Assembly: GCF_001905145.1 (NCBI RefSeq)
Contig: NZ_LWLB01000035.1
Coordinates: 310,001 to 374,000 of the forward strand
Direction of reading: 5' to 3'
DNA from: Nocardiopsis sp. TSRI0078
GTDB lineage: Bacteria; Actinomycetota; Actinomycetes; Streptosporangiales; Streptosporangiaceae
Length of the DNA: 64,000 nucleotides
Shown here: positions 44,283-52,376 of the stretch, in pieces
How the letters are laid out: every line of letters starts with the position of its first letter
How positions within the stretch are numbered: position 1 is the first letter of the stretch
Position numbers and translations under genes: made by a program
Notes under the pieces: model-generated
Databases searched by the model: none
What the model saw: the letters and a program-made list of their open reading frames with translations, nothing else
What the model was told of the DNA's origin: nothing

Positions 44283-44801
44283 TCAGGCGCGTCCGGGAAG
44301 GGCCACGTGGACCCGGTGCGGACCGCCGTAGTGGATCCCCTCGCCCACGTCGAGGAATCCCAGGCGCTCGGCCACCCTGAGGCTGGGGGCGTTGTCGACG
44401 CGGACCAGCGCCCATACGGAGTCGAGCCGCAGCTCGTCCAGTCCGTGGCGCAGCAGGGCACGCGCGCCCTCGGTGGCCAGGCCGGACCCCCAGTGCCGGG
44501 CGTCCACGTACCAGCCGATCTCCGCGAGGCCGCCCGGCAGTTCGTGTGAGGGACGGAGGTGGGCCAACCCGACGACCCGTCCGTCGAGGAGGAGGACCCA
44601 GTGGCCGAGCTCGGGAGGGCCCGCGTACGCCAGCCGTTCTCCGACCATGGCCTCGGCCAGGGAGCGGTCCGAGAGGTCCACGCCGAAGTGGGCGCTCATC
44701 TCCGGGGCGGAGAACAGGTCGGCGACCGCGTCGGCGTGCCCGGAGGCGAGGGGTTGGAGTACCAGGCGCTCGGTCCTGATCCGCTTCTGCCGTTGCCTCA
44801 T
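44283..44801 (-). CDS. GNAT acetyltransferase, RimJ/RimL type
   Basis: 172 residues starting at ATG 44801. GNAT signatures: RIRTERLVLQPLASGHADAV at the N-terminus, EIGWYVDARHWGSGLATEGA (acetyl-CoA loop), RVDNAPSLRVAERLGFLDVG with the conserved Asn and Ser. Possible acceptors include protein N-termini and small amines; the target is unknown. The gene is alone. Confidence 0.88.
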   Translation of the reverse strand: MRQRQKRIRTERLVLQPLASGHADAVADLFSAPEMSAHFGVDLSDRSLAEAMVGERLAYAGPPELGHWVLLLDGRVVGLAHLRPSHELPGGLAEIGWYVDARHWGSGLATEGARALLRHGLDELRLDSVWALVRVDNAPSLRVAERLGFLDVGEGIHYGGPHRVHVALPGRA

Positions 44802-45124
44802 GCTCCACAAGCCTGGCACAGGCGGCGCCCGGGTGTCCTGGGCGGAGGGGCGGCGGTCGAGGCATCTCCGGCCGCGCTCACGTCAGGACGTGCGGCCGCC
44901 CTCCCCGTCCCGGCGGCGCCCGTCCTCGCGCCGCCGCCCCGAACAGCCGTTCCGGACGGGGCGGGACCCGCCCGGATCTCCCCGTGTGCGGGTCGGTCCC
45001 CTCGCCCCCATCGGTGGATTCACTCGTTCCCCGCCGACGGCGAGGACCAGGGTCCAGGGCTCCTTGTCGCACCGGTCCGCCCGCCCTAGCATTCCCGCAA
45101 CACTGGGCTACTCAGAGGTAACAG
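44802..45124. other. Gene-free divergent promoter region
   Basis: No gene is supported. TAGCAT at ~45087-45092 is a candidate -10 for the hydrolase gene, and AGAGG (45114-45118) is its ribosome site. Confidence 0.45.
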
Positions 45125-46522
45125 GTGCGGATGAGCTCTCGAACCCCCCTACGCTTCGGCGTGGCCGCGACCGGACTGGCCGTTCTCTCAGGCCTGGCCG
45201 GCGCGGTACCCGCCCAGGCGGATCCCGCTGACGGACCCGCCGCCACCGTGTCCGGTCCGATCCCCGTCACCGACGACTCCTACCCCTTCATGTCCGCCGA
45301 CGGCCCCGACGTGCCCCCGATCGAGGCGGGCGAGCCCATCGAGGCCGACCTCGGCGCACACGGCTACGTCGAGGAGGAGTTCCTCCTCAGGGGCACCGCC
45401 GAACACCACGACCCCCGCACCGGCGAGGTGACCGGCACCTCCCCCTACACCACCCGGATGGTCGTCCGGCGGCCTGCCCGGACCAGCGACTTCAGCGGGA
45501 CCGCCTTCCTGGAGTGGAACAACGTCAGCTTCGGCCAGGACATCGAGATCGACTGGTTCCTGTCCAACGACTACTTCATGCGCGAGGGCCACGTCTGGGT
45601 CGGGCTCTCCGCCCAGCGGGTCGGGGTCGACGCGCTGCGCGTCTGGGACTCCGAGCGCTACGGCGACCTGTCCGTCGGCGGCCCCGGGCTGGCCGACGCA
45701 CCGGCGTTCGACATCTACTCCCAGACCGCGCGGACACTGCGCTCACCAGAGGGCGTGGACCCGCTGCCCGGCTTCGACGTCGACACGATCATCGCCACCG
45801 GCCACTCCCAGTCGGCCAGGTACCTCTCCGCCTACCACAACTCCGTCCATCCCGACCACGGGGTCGTCGACGCCTTCATGATCCACGGAGCCCCCACCGG
45901 GTTGGACGAGGGCACCACTCCCGTCATGCGGCTCATGGCGGAGACCGACGTTCGCCTGCGGTCCCAGAGCGAGGAGCCGGACTCGGCGTACTTCCGCCGC
46001 TGGGAGGTGGCCGGGACCGCGCACGTCGGCTTCACCGAGTACCTCACCTTCGCCCCGCTCATCGCCCGCGAGAACCCGGGCAGCGAGCCGCAGCGGTGCG
46101 ACCGGCCCCCGCTCAGCCGGATCCCGTTCCACCACGTCCTGAACGCGGCCTACGACCACATGGTGGACTGGGTCGAGGACGGTACCGCTCCCCCCAAGGC
46201 GCCGCGGTTGGCGTGGGACGACGCCACGACGGCGAGCCGCGACGAGCACGGCAACCGGCTCGGCGGGATCCGCCTGGCCGAGCACGAGGTCGCCACAGCG
46301 CTCAACCACGGCGACAACACCGGCGACCCCTTCTGCGTCCTCCAGGGCACCCACGTCCCCTTCAGCGAGGAGACCCTGGAGGAGCTGTACCCGCGACGCG
46401 GCAAGTACCTCTGGCGGGTGAACCGGGCCGTGAACCGGGCCCGGTACGACGGCTACCTCCTGTCCGAGGACGCCCGTGACTCCCGCGCAGCCGCACTGCG
46501 GACCGACCACCCCTGGTGGTAG
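45125..46522 (+). CDS. Secreted alpha/beta-hydrolase domain protein
   Basis: 465 residues from GTG 45125 (ATG 45131 also possible). A signal peptide (basic RTPLRF, hydrophobic core, cleavage after QAD-type AQA) exports it. The hydrolase domain has the nucleophile elbow GHSQS (IIATGHSQSARYLSAY, ~220-235) and a C-terminal His region. The length and the blocks VVRRPARTSDFSGTAFLEWN, WFLSNDYFMREGHVWVGLSA match the alpha/beta hydrolase family PF20091, of unknown substrate. A 12-base hairpin ends the gene. Confidence 0.85.
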   Translation: MRMSSRTPLRFGVAATGLAVLSGLAGAVPAQADPADGPAATVSGPIPVTDDSYPFMSADGPDVPPIEAGEPIEADLGAHGYVEEEFLLRGTAEHHDPRTGEVTGTSPYTTRMVVRRPARTSDFSGTAFLEWNNVSFGQDIEIDWFLSNDYFMREGHVWVGLSAQRVGVDALRVWDSERYGDLSVGGPGLADAPAFDIYSQTARTLRSPEGVDPLPGFDVDTIIATGHSQSARYLSAYHNSVHPDHGVVDAFMIHGAPTGLDEGTTPVMRLMAETDVRLRSQSEEPDSAYFRRWEVAGTAHVGFTEYLTFAPLIARENPGSEPQRCDRPPLSRIPFHHVLNAAYDHMVDWVEDGTAPPKAPRLAWDDATTASRDEHGNRLGGIRLAEHEVATALNHGDNTGDPFCVLQGTHVPFSEETLEELYPRRGKYLWRVNRAVNRARYDGYLLSEDARDSRAAALRTDHPWW

Positions 46523-46542
46523 ACCCGCCAGGCACGGTGTCC

Positions 46543-46571
46543 GGTCCCCGGCCCCGAACGGGCCGGGGACC
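46543..46571 (+). terminator. Terminator after the hydrolase gene
   Basis: GGTCCCCGGCCC (46543-46554) pairs perfectly with GGGCCGGGGACC (46560-46571), 5-base loop, 21 bases after the stop. Confidence 0.7.
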
Positions 46572-46630
46572 CGTCCCGCTGCCGTGCTCCCCACCGGTCC
46601 GGTCGCCGAACGCCGCCACCGCCGGTGCCC

Positions 46631-46666
46631 GTGCCGAAAGTGGACGAACAGGCGGCCGAGGCTCTT
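46631..46666 (-). pseudogene. Degraded 3' end of an Smr-domain gene
   Basis: 31 of 36 bases match 47809-47844, the 3' end of the intact Smr gene, in the same orientation. Translated, it reads KSLGRLFVHFRH against KNFGRLFIHFRH in the intact protein. The stop codon is lost and upstream homology fades at once. It sits just past the end of the PIN toxin gene, so the toxin/antitoxin and DUF5946 genes lie between two copies of the Smr tail. Confidence 0.65.
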
Positions 46667-46711
46667 TCCGAGGACCACACCTTCGTCAAGCGTGCGACCG
46701 AGCCACGGGAC

Positions 46712-47197
46712 TCATACCACGACCAGGTGCACGTCGTCGGTACCGATCGCGTCCACGTAGGCGGCGACGTCCCCCGGATCACTGGTGAACACCACGGCAC
46801 CACGGTGCTTCACGGCCGTCCAGGCGACGAGGGCGTCCACCGCGTCCGGGCGCTTCTTCGCCGGGAGGGCCACCACGCCCAGGACCGCGCCGATACGCCG
46901 CCAGTCGGTGATGTCCGGAGCGGTCGCACACGCGATGCACTCCGCCTGCCCCGCGCCGGTGGGCCTCAACGCGGCCGGAGACGACCGGGCTCGGGGAACG
47001 GTGCACTCCTTCAGGACCGCGCTCATGGCGTGCACGGTCGCCGGATCCGGACGCCATACCTGAGCCAGGACAGGACCGGGGACCGCGGGACGGTGCGGGG
47101 ACCGTGCGAGCCCCCGATACCTCCGGACCGCCTTGGCCTTGCGCGCCGCCAGAGCGATGAGCATCCCCGTGCCGTAGACGGGCACACGGGTGCTCAC
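46712..47197 (-). CDS. PIN-domain toxin-like protein with altered active site
   Basis: 161 residues from GTG 47197. The VapC-type PIN fold is recognisable: VYGTGMLIALAARKAKAVRR at the start, VPGPVLAQVWRPDPATVHAM, RPDAVDALVAWTAVKHRGAV and the C-terminal VFTSDPGDVAAYVDAIG. Metal-dependent RNases of this family need the first Asp (normally in YDxG); here the position is Gly (VYGTG), while the later Asp residues remain. The protein may be inactive or use another residue. Its start overlaps the antitoxin stop by GTGA. Confidence 0.75.
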   Translation of the reverse strand: MSTRVPVYGTGMLIALAARKAKAVRRYRGLARSPHRPAVPGPVLAQVWRPDPATVHAMSAVLKECTVPRARSSPAALRPTGAGQAECIACATAPDITDWRRIGAVLGVVALPAKKRPDAVDALVAWTAVKHRGAVVFTSDPGDVAAYVDAIGTDDVHLVVV

Positions 47198-47367
47198 GCC
47201 ACCTCGTTCCGATTCCTGGCCTGGGCTTCTCCGGCACCGTAGACCAGGCTCATCGCCTCCTCCACCTCACGGCGCTCATCCGCACCCAGAGAGTCATCGC
47301 CCGCCTCGTCGACGGCCGCGCGAAAACGACTCGCGTTCCCGGCTCGCGTGCGGAAGTATCCGGGCAT
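47194..47367 (-). CDS. Putative antitoxin partner of the PIN protein
   Basis: 57 residues from ATG 47367 (MPGYFRTRAGNASRFRAAVD). A charged helical protein (EAGDDSLGADERREVEEAMS) of antitoxin size, overlapping the toxin start by four bases, the normal layout of a VapBC-type pair. No DNA-binding fold is recognisable. The start codon overlaps that of the divergent DUF5946 gene (CATG). A GTG further upstream would extend it into that gene. Confidence 0.6.
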   Translation of the reverse strand: MPGYFRTRAGNASRFRAAVDEAGDDSLGADERREVEEAMSLVYGAGEAQARNRNEVA

Positions 47368-47791
47368 GGACACGTGCCCGGAATGCGGAGCCGTCGGCGA
47401 CACCCCGTGCGGCGACCTGTTCCGACGGCTGCTGGCCCTGGACCACTCCCGCCGTGAGCCCTGGGGACCGCTTCACGGTGTCGCCGTCGCGTGTTACCGC
47501 CTCCAGCATCCGTCCTCGCTCGCCCAGGGGTCGCACCGCTTTCCGCTGGAGCTCCTGCGAGCCTACGTCGAGGGCGGAGCCGAGGCGGCGACACGGCTGA
47601 CCGAGCGCGCCCGACGCGCCAACTCCCACCGGGCACGTCAGCGAGAGCGCACGGGCGCCGTTCCCCATCCCGGAGTCCCCACGGGGTTCGCGGTCACCAT
47701 CGCCGAAGTCGCCGTGGACGGCGGTTTCCCTGCCGACCGCCACCCCGAGCGTGTTCGTGCCTGGGCGGAGGCGACCCTGGCCGCGTGGTAG
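47366..47791 (+). CDS. DUF5946 protein
   Basis: 141 residues from ATG 47366. It opens with MDTCPECGAVGDTPCGDLF, three Cys that could bind zinc, then LLALDHSRREPWGPLHGVAV and ACYRLQHPSS, the blocks I associate with DUF5946. The end, VTIAEVAVDGGFPADRHPER, is also conserved. Function unknown. It starts on the same four bases as the antitoxin gene, reading the other way. Confidence 0.75.
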   Translation: MDTCPECGAVGDTPCGDLFRRLLALDHSRREPWGPLHGVAVACYRLQHPSSLAQGSHRFPLELLRAYVEGGAEAATRLTERARRANSHRARQRERTGAVPHPGVPTGFAVTIAEVAVDGGFPADRHPERVRAWAEATLAAW

Positions 47792-47805
47792 GGCCGCCCC
47801 TCGCG

Positions 47806-48057
47806 TCAGTGCCGGAAGTGGATGAACAGCCGGCCGAAGTTCTTGGAGTCCTTCTCCACCCGGTGGTAGCGGGCCTTGACGTCCTTGCGGTCGAGGAAGC
47901 GCAGGACCCGCTTCTTCAACTGTCCGGACCCCTTTCCGGGGATGATCTCCACCGTCCGGGCCTTCGTGCGCTCGGCCTCGTCCATGATGTCGCTGAGGGC
48001 CCGGTCGATGTCGCGGCCCCTGTTGAAGATGTCGTGCAGGTCGAGCTTGAGCCGCAC
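47806..48057 (-). CDS. Smr-domain protein
   Basis: 83 residues from GTG 48057, one small Smr domain: VRLKLDLHDIFNRGRDIDRA, ARTVEIIPGKGSGQLKKRVL (the GKGSG loop), FLDRKDVKARYHRVEKDSKN, then FGRLFIHFRH. Smr domains bind branched DNA or nick DNA/RNA; this stand-alone form is common in actinobacteria with unknown role. A broken copy of its 3' end lies 1.2 kb away at 46631-46666. Confidence 0.88.
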   Translation of the reverse strand: MRLKLDLHDIFNRGRDIDRALSDIMDEAERTKARTVEIIPGKGSGQLKKRVLRFLDRKDVKARYHRVEKDSKNFGRLFIHFRH

Positions 48058-48106
48058 CGTGCCTCCTCCACATCCGGATAGCCCGGATCATACGCGGCCC
48101 GGAGCC

Positions 48107-48562
48107 TCACTCCCCGAGGCGCAGCGTGAAGACCATCCGGTCCGCTCCGGGGCCGTCGTAGTCGGCGTGCGGACCGGTGACCCCGAACCCGTGGGAGCGG
48201 TGGAAGGCGATCGAGCGCTCGTTGGCCGGCGACGTGACCGCCCGGACCACCGTGCGCCCGTCGGCCCGCGCCCCGTCGGTGAACCGGCGGTACAGCCGGC
48301 TCGCCAGCCCCGTCCTGCGGTGCTCCGGCGCCACCCCCGCGAAGTGCACGTACGCCTCCTCGGGCACGGACGGCGAGGGGAAGCCGACGAGGAACCCGGC
48401 CAACTCCCCTCCCCGCTCGGCGACGAGGCTGGTGGAGTGGAAGTGGTCCAGGAAGAGCCGGGGAAGGATGTGCGCCACGGGGCGCTCCCACCAGTCGTCG
48501 CAGACCGCCACGATGCGCGGGTGGTCGGAAGGGCGGGCGGTTCGGACACGGGCGTCGGTCAC
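48107..48562 (-). CDS. GNAT acetyltransferase
   Basis: 151 residues from GTG 48562, with GAAGGAG upstream. Typical GNAT features: VRTARPSDHPRIVAVCDDWW, AYVHFAGVAPEHRRTGLASR (RRTG acetyl-CoA loop), SPANERSIAFHRSHGFGVTG. The acceptor is unknown. The frame remains open upstream into poorly conserved sequence, but the ribosome site supports this start. Confidence 0.88.
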   Translation of the reverse strand: MTDARVRTARPSDHPRIVAVCDDWWERPVAHILPRLFLDHFHSTSLVAERGGELAGFLVGFPSPSVPEEAYVHFAGVAPEHRRTGLASRLYRRFTDGARADGRTVVRAVTSPANERSIAFHRSHGFGVTGPHADYDGPGADRMVFTLRLGE

Positions 48563-48879
48563 TCTGGGACTCCTTCGGCTCTGGAGCGCCGATGCGGTGC
48601 CTGGTCCGCGATACCCGCTCGAACGTCCCCGAATCCCCACCGGCGCGCCGCTACAGCACCTCCCCGAAGGCCTGCGCACCGCCTCTTCGCGGTCCAGGAC
48701 CGCGCACACCACCCGCTCGAACGTCCCCGCGAACGCATCGCCGCACAGGTGGGCGGCGGCCGCGAGCATGCTCTCCCCCGCGCCCGATGCGCCAAGGTGT
48801 TCTCCCCTCCGGGGCCGGAACCCTCATCGGACCGAAAATCCCTGGTACCCCGGTGTTCCCACGCGGGACCATCGATGCC
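48563..48879. other. Region with a repeated 19-mer and possible gene fragments
   Basis: ACCCGCTCGAACGTCCCCG occurs twice, at 48613-48631 and 48711-48729, in the same direction. On the minus strand the second copy lies in a protein-like stretch (HLCGDAFAGTFERVVCAVLD), the first in a different frame. This looks like a partially duplicated, decayed gene fragment, but I cannot name it. Confidence 0.35.
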
Positions 48880-49428
48880 ATGAACCAGAGAGAACTCGTG
48901 CGCGCCTCCAAGTTCCTGGCGCGTGTGCTCCGCCACGACCCCGGCAGGGCGGGGATACGCCTCGACCCGCAGGGCTGGGCCGGGGTGGACGAACTCCTCG
49001 CGGGCTGCCGACGGAGCGGTACGCGCCTCAGCCGCGAGGCCCTGCGGGAGATCGTCGACACCAACGACAAGCGGCGCTTCGTCCTCAGCCCGGACGGCAC
49101 CCGCATCCGCGCCCAGCAGGGGCACTCCGTCGACGTCGACCTGGGGCTGGAACCCCGCACGCCCCCGGCCCTGCTCCACCACGGCACCGTGGGCCGCTTC
49201 CTGCCCGCCATCACCACCGAGGGGCTGCGTCCGATGAGGCGCCACGACGTCCACCTGTCCCCGGACGCGGAGACCGCCCGCAGGGTGGGCGCCCGTCGCG
49301 GCGCGCCGGTGGTGCTCACCGTCGCCGCCGGACGCATGCACGACGACGGCCACGTCTTCCGTGTGACCGGCAACGGCGTGTGGCTGGTGGCCGCCGTGCC
49401 GCCGGAGTACCTGGGCGAGCCCGTCTGA
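48880..49428 (+). CDS. kptA: RNA 2'-phosphotransferase (Tpt1/KptA)
   Basis: 182 residues. KptA removes a 2'-phosphate from RNA by transferring it to NAD. The family blocks are complete: SKFLARVLRHDPGRAGIRLD, RFVLSPDGTRIRAQQGHSVD, PALLHHGTVGRFLPAITTEG, HDVHLSPDAETARRVGARRG and NGVWLVAAVPPEYLG. The His and Arg residues that bind NAD in this family (LYHGT-like LHHGT, HVHLS-like HDVHLS) are present. Bacteria lack the tRNA-ligase pathway that makes its usual substrate, so the natural substrate is unclear. Confidence 0.94.
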   Translation: MNQRELVRASKFLARVLRHDPGRAGIRLDPQGWAGVDELLAGCRRSGTRLSREALREIVDTNDKRRFVLSPDGTRIRAQQGHSVDVDLGLEPRTPPALLHHGTVGRFLPAITTEGLRPMRRHDVHLSPDAETARRVGARRGAPVVLTVAAGRMHDDGHVFRVTGNGVWLVAAVPPEYLGEPV

Positions 49429-49650
49429 GGGGCGTTCGCACGCACCAGGACCGTCCTGCCGACGGCGTTCGCGAAAACGGGTGGACCCGGCGGACGGCGC
49501 TCCCCTACCTTGGTGCCTCCCCAACGTGAGGATTCAGCGCGCATGACGCCCCCCGCTCTTTAGATCTGACACTTCCCCGCGCATCGGTCGCCGACCACGC
49601 CGTCGGCTCTCCTCCCCATGCTCTTCGTCAGGTCCTGAGAGAGATCGCGT

Positions 49651-50199
49651 TTGTCCTCACATCCTCATACCGTGCTGCCCTGGGCCGTGCGGCGCACCCG
49701 CCTGCCCCTGCTCGCCCTCCCGTGCGTGGACTGCCCCTCCGACCGCGCCGGCACCGGTGACGGCAGGTTCCGCGTCAACGCCAACGGCAAGCTCCTCGAC
49801 GTCTGGCTCCTGGTCAACTGTGTTTCGTGTGGCCGGACCGGCAAGCTCACCGTCCACGACCGCGTCGCGGTCCGCTCCCTGCCCGCCGGCCTTCTGGCCG
49901 GGTACACGGCCAACGCGCCCGCCCTCGTCGCGGACACCCTCCTCGACCCGTCGACCGCCCGGCGCAACCGGTTCACGCTCGACTGGGACGGGTGCTGGGA
50001 ACTCCACGCACCTCCGGTGCCCGAGGGTCCGTGGCCCCTCCGGGTCGCGGTCGCCTTCGACGATCCCGTGCCGGTCCGCCCCGAACGCCTCATCGCCCGG
50101 GGCCTGGGCCTCAGCCGGAGCGAGGTCGTTCGCCGGGTCAGGATCGACATCCCGCCGAACCGCAGGACCAAACGGGACTTCTCCTTCGTCCTGGTGTAG
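49651..50199 (+). CDS. DUF1062 family protein
   Basis: 182 residues if TTG 49651 is used; GTG 49672 (VLPWAV) is also likely and fits the usual length. Two Cys-x2-Cys pairs (PCVDCPSD and NCVSCGRTGK) probably form a zinc site. The family pattern VLPWAVRRTRLPLLAL, FRVNANGKLLDVWLLVNCVS and ARGLGLSRSEVVRRVRI is clear, the last a small helix-turn-helix. Its role is unknown; some members adjoin MarR or transcription genes. Confidence 0.8.
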   Translation: MSSHPHTVLPWAVRRTRLPLLALPCVDCPSDRAGTGDGRFRVNANGKLLDVWLLVNCVSCGRTGKLTVHDRVAVRSLPAGLLAGYTANAPALVADTLLDPSTARRNRFTLDWDGCWELHAPPVPEGPWPLRVAVAFDDPVPVRPERLIARGLGLSRSEVVRRVRIDIPPNRRTKRDFSFVLV

Positions 50200-50483
50200 T
50201 CGGTCCCGCGGGCCGGGGGACCGCATCCGGATCGAACGGTGGTCCCCCCTACGGTGACGGCAGCCGTCCCCGCCCTCCGGCCACGCGTCGCAGGGCGGGG
50301 ATCCGGGGGCGGCCGGGACCGGGCGCATGGCCGCACCCGCCGGGACCGCTTCAGCCGCTCACCCCGGCCCCCGGCCCCCGGCCAGGAGGAGTGTGGGCGA
50401 TGGACGCCCGGGTCCCGCGGCGGCGCCTCACCGGAGCCCGCGTTCGGCCCCCGTACCCGGACGCCCTCACGCCGCCGGGGTGC

Positions 50484-51320
50484 TCAGGGCCTGTCCGCCG
50501 AGAAGATCGCGGTACCGGGGATCATCCGGCCGCGCACCGGCCCCCAGCCGCCCCACACCCGGTCCAGCCCCTCGGGCCACTCCGGCTCGACCATGTCCCG
50601 CAACACCAGGCCCGCGCGGGCGATCCCGCGCACCCAGTCGCCCACCGTGTGGTGGTGTTCCACGTAGACCGCGTTGCCGTCGTCGTCCTCCTCCACGTAG
50701 GCGCGGCGGTCGAAGTAGGACTGGTGCACGGTGAACCCGTGCTCGCCGGGGTCGTCCGGGAAGCTCCACCGGATCGGATGCGTCACCGAGAACACCAGCC
50801 GCCCTCCCGGCCGCAGCACCCGCGCGGCCTCGGCCAGGGCGTCCTCGGCGGAGGGGACGAAGGGAAACGCCCCGAAGGACGAGAACACCACGTCGAAGGA
50901 GGCGTCGGCGAACGGCAGCCTCTGGGCGTCGGCCTGCACGGCGGCGAGCACGTGCCCGGTCTGCTCGTCGATCCGGCGCGAGTGCTGGAGCTGGCGCAGC
51001 GACAGGTCGAACCCGACCACCTCCCGCACGCCCTGGGCGCGCAGCCACCGGCCGCACTGGCCCGCACCGCAGCCGACCTCCAGGACCCGGACCCGCCGGA
51101 GCTCCTCCGGGTCCCCGAGCAGGCGCGCCTCGTCCTCGGTCACCCCCTCCGGGCACCACACGAACTCGGCGTCGCCGAGGAAGGCGCCGTGCTCCTGCTG
51201 GTAGGCGTCGGCGGCGCCGTCCCACCATGTGCGCCCGGCGCGGGCGCTCTCCCGGGCGTCCACCGCGCGGCGCTCGACCCGGCCCGGGGCCGGATAGCCG
51301 TCCTCGTCGTGCACCGCCAC
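50484..51320 (-). CDS. SAM-dependent methyltransferase
   Basis: 278 residues from GTG 51320. Class I methyltransferase of the Methyltransf_11 type: motif I RVLEVGCGAGQCGRWL (~86-101), VVGFDLSLRQLQHSRRI, and the post-I region DAQRLPFADASFDVVFSSFG, then VLRPGGRLVFSVTHPI. The N-terminal W-W-D-G-A-A-D-A-Y-Q segment is typical of this actinomycete group, which acts on small molecules. It starts 5 bases after the SURF1 stop and is in the same operon. The substrate is unknown. Confidence 0.9.
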   Translation of the reverse strand: MAVHDEDGYPAPGRVERRAVDARESARAGRTWWDGAADAYQQEHGAFLGDAEFVWCPEGVTEDEARLLGDPEELRRVRVLEVGCGAGQCGRWLRAQGVREVVGFDLSLRQLQHSRRIDEQTGHVLAAVQADAQRLPFADASFDVVFSSFGAFPFVPSAEDALAEAARVLRPGGRLVFSVTHPIRWSFPDDPGEHGFTVHQSYFDRRAYVEEDDDGNAVYVEHHHTVGDWVRGIARAGLVLRDMVEPEWPEGLDRVWGGWGPVRGRMIPGTAIFSADRP

Positions 51321-51325
51321 GCCCC

Positions 51326-52180
51326 CTAGACCGTTTCCCCGGCGGTGTTCCCGGGCCGCCCCGTGCTCTCCGGCTCTCCGTCCTCGGGCCGCTCCGCGTG
51401 TCCCCCGCCGTCTCCGGCCGCCTCCGCCCCCGCGGCGGCCTCGCGTGCGTCGCTGAGCTCGCGGCGGACGAGGAAGACCCATCCGCCGACGGCCACGAGG
51501 GTGAACACCCACCACTGCACGGCGTAGGACAGGCTCATGCCGGAGTCCAGCTCGTGCAGCGCGACGGGCTCGGGCGCCGGGTCCGGCACCGGCTCCTGGT
51601 CGGTGAGCTCGACGTACCCGCCGTAGACCGGGTACGGCAGCCCCCCGGCGATCATGTCCACGTCGACCATCATGATCTGCCCCTCGGGCAGGCCGTCGCG
51701 GTTGCTCAGCCCGGTGTTCTCCTCGGTCTCGGAGTAGTGGATGCGCCCGGCCACCTCCACGGTGCCCTCGGGCGCGGGCGGCACCTCGGGCTGGTCGAGG
51801 GCGGTCTCCCCGCGCTCGACCCACCCGCGGTTGACCAGGACGGCGGGCCCCTCCTCGGTGACCAGCGGGGTCAGCACGTGGAAGCCCACGCCCCCGGATC
51901 CGTCGCGGTTGCGCAGCAGGAGCTCGCGCTCGGTGTCCCAGGTACCGGTGGCCTCGACGGTGCGCCACCGGTCGGCGGGGCGGACGTTCTCGCCGACGCC
52001 CGTCAGCTCGGCGACCGGCACGGGGGCGGCGGCGAGGTTGCCCTGTTGCAGGCGGACCGACGCGCTGCGCTGTTCCCACCGGTCCAGTTGCCAAAAGCCC
52101 AGCCAGACGAAGCTGGGCACGATCACCAGCACCAGCGCGTGGAAGGCCAGCATGCGTTGCGAGAACAGGACTTTGAGCAC
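51326..52180 (-). CDS. SURF1-family cytochrome oxidase assembly protein
   Basis: 284 residues from GTG 52180. Two membrane helices (LAFHALVLVIVPSFVWLGFW near the N-terminus, YAVQWWVFTLVAVGGWVFLV near 230) bracket an outside domain, as in SURF1. Marked blocks: GFWQLDRWEQR, VEATGTWDTERELLLRNRDG, GVGFHVLTPLVTEEGPAVLV, NRGWVERG. SURF1 helps insert haem a into cytochrome c oxidase. The C-terminal tail is a long acidic Glu/Ala/Gly extension. The downstream methyltransferase gene is probably co-transcribed. Confidence 0.93.
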   Translation of the reverse strand: MLKVLFSQRMLAFHALVLVIVPSFVWLGFWQLDRWEQRSASVRLQQGNLAAAPVPVAELTGVGENVRPADRWRTVEATGTWDTERELLLRNRDGSGGVGFHVLTPLVTEEGPAVLVNRGWVERGETALDQPEVPPAPEGTVEVAGRIHYSETEENTGLSNRDGLPEGQIMMVDVDMIAGGLPYPVYGGYVELTDQEPVPDPAPEPVALHELDSGMSLSYAVQWWVFTLVAVGGWVFLVRRELSDAREAAAGAEAAGDGGGHAERPEDGEPESTGRPGNTAGETV

Positions 52181-52317
52181 GTCTTCGAGGTTATGAGACG
52201 CTTCCGGCCGCCTCGCACCGGCCCTGACCCGTGCCGTTCGCCAGCACCCCGGGCGGGGGCGGCTCCGCTCCGGCGGCCGCCTCCCGGGACCGTCCCGCTC
52301 GGCCCCCGCACACGCGT

Positions 52318-52344
52318 GCGGGGCCGCCGGTCCGGCGGCCCCGC
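52318..52344 (-). terminator. Terminator hairpin downstream of the chaplin gene
   Basis: GCGGGGCCGCCGG (52318-52330) pairs perfectly with CCGGCGGCCCCGC (52332-52344), one-base loop; it lies about 32 bases past the minus-strand stop at 52377. Confidence 0.65.
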
Positions 52345-52376
52345 GTGGATCCGGGGGCGGTTCCCGCTGCTCCCCG

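Noticed and set aside
48107..48769. Longer GNAT start at 48769
   Set aside because: The added N-terminus is poorly conserved and the GTG at 48562 has a good ribosome site.
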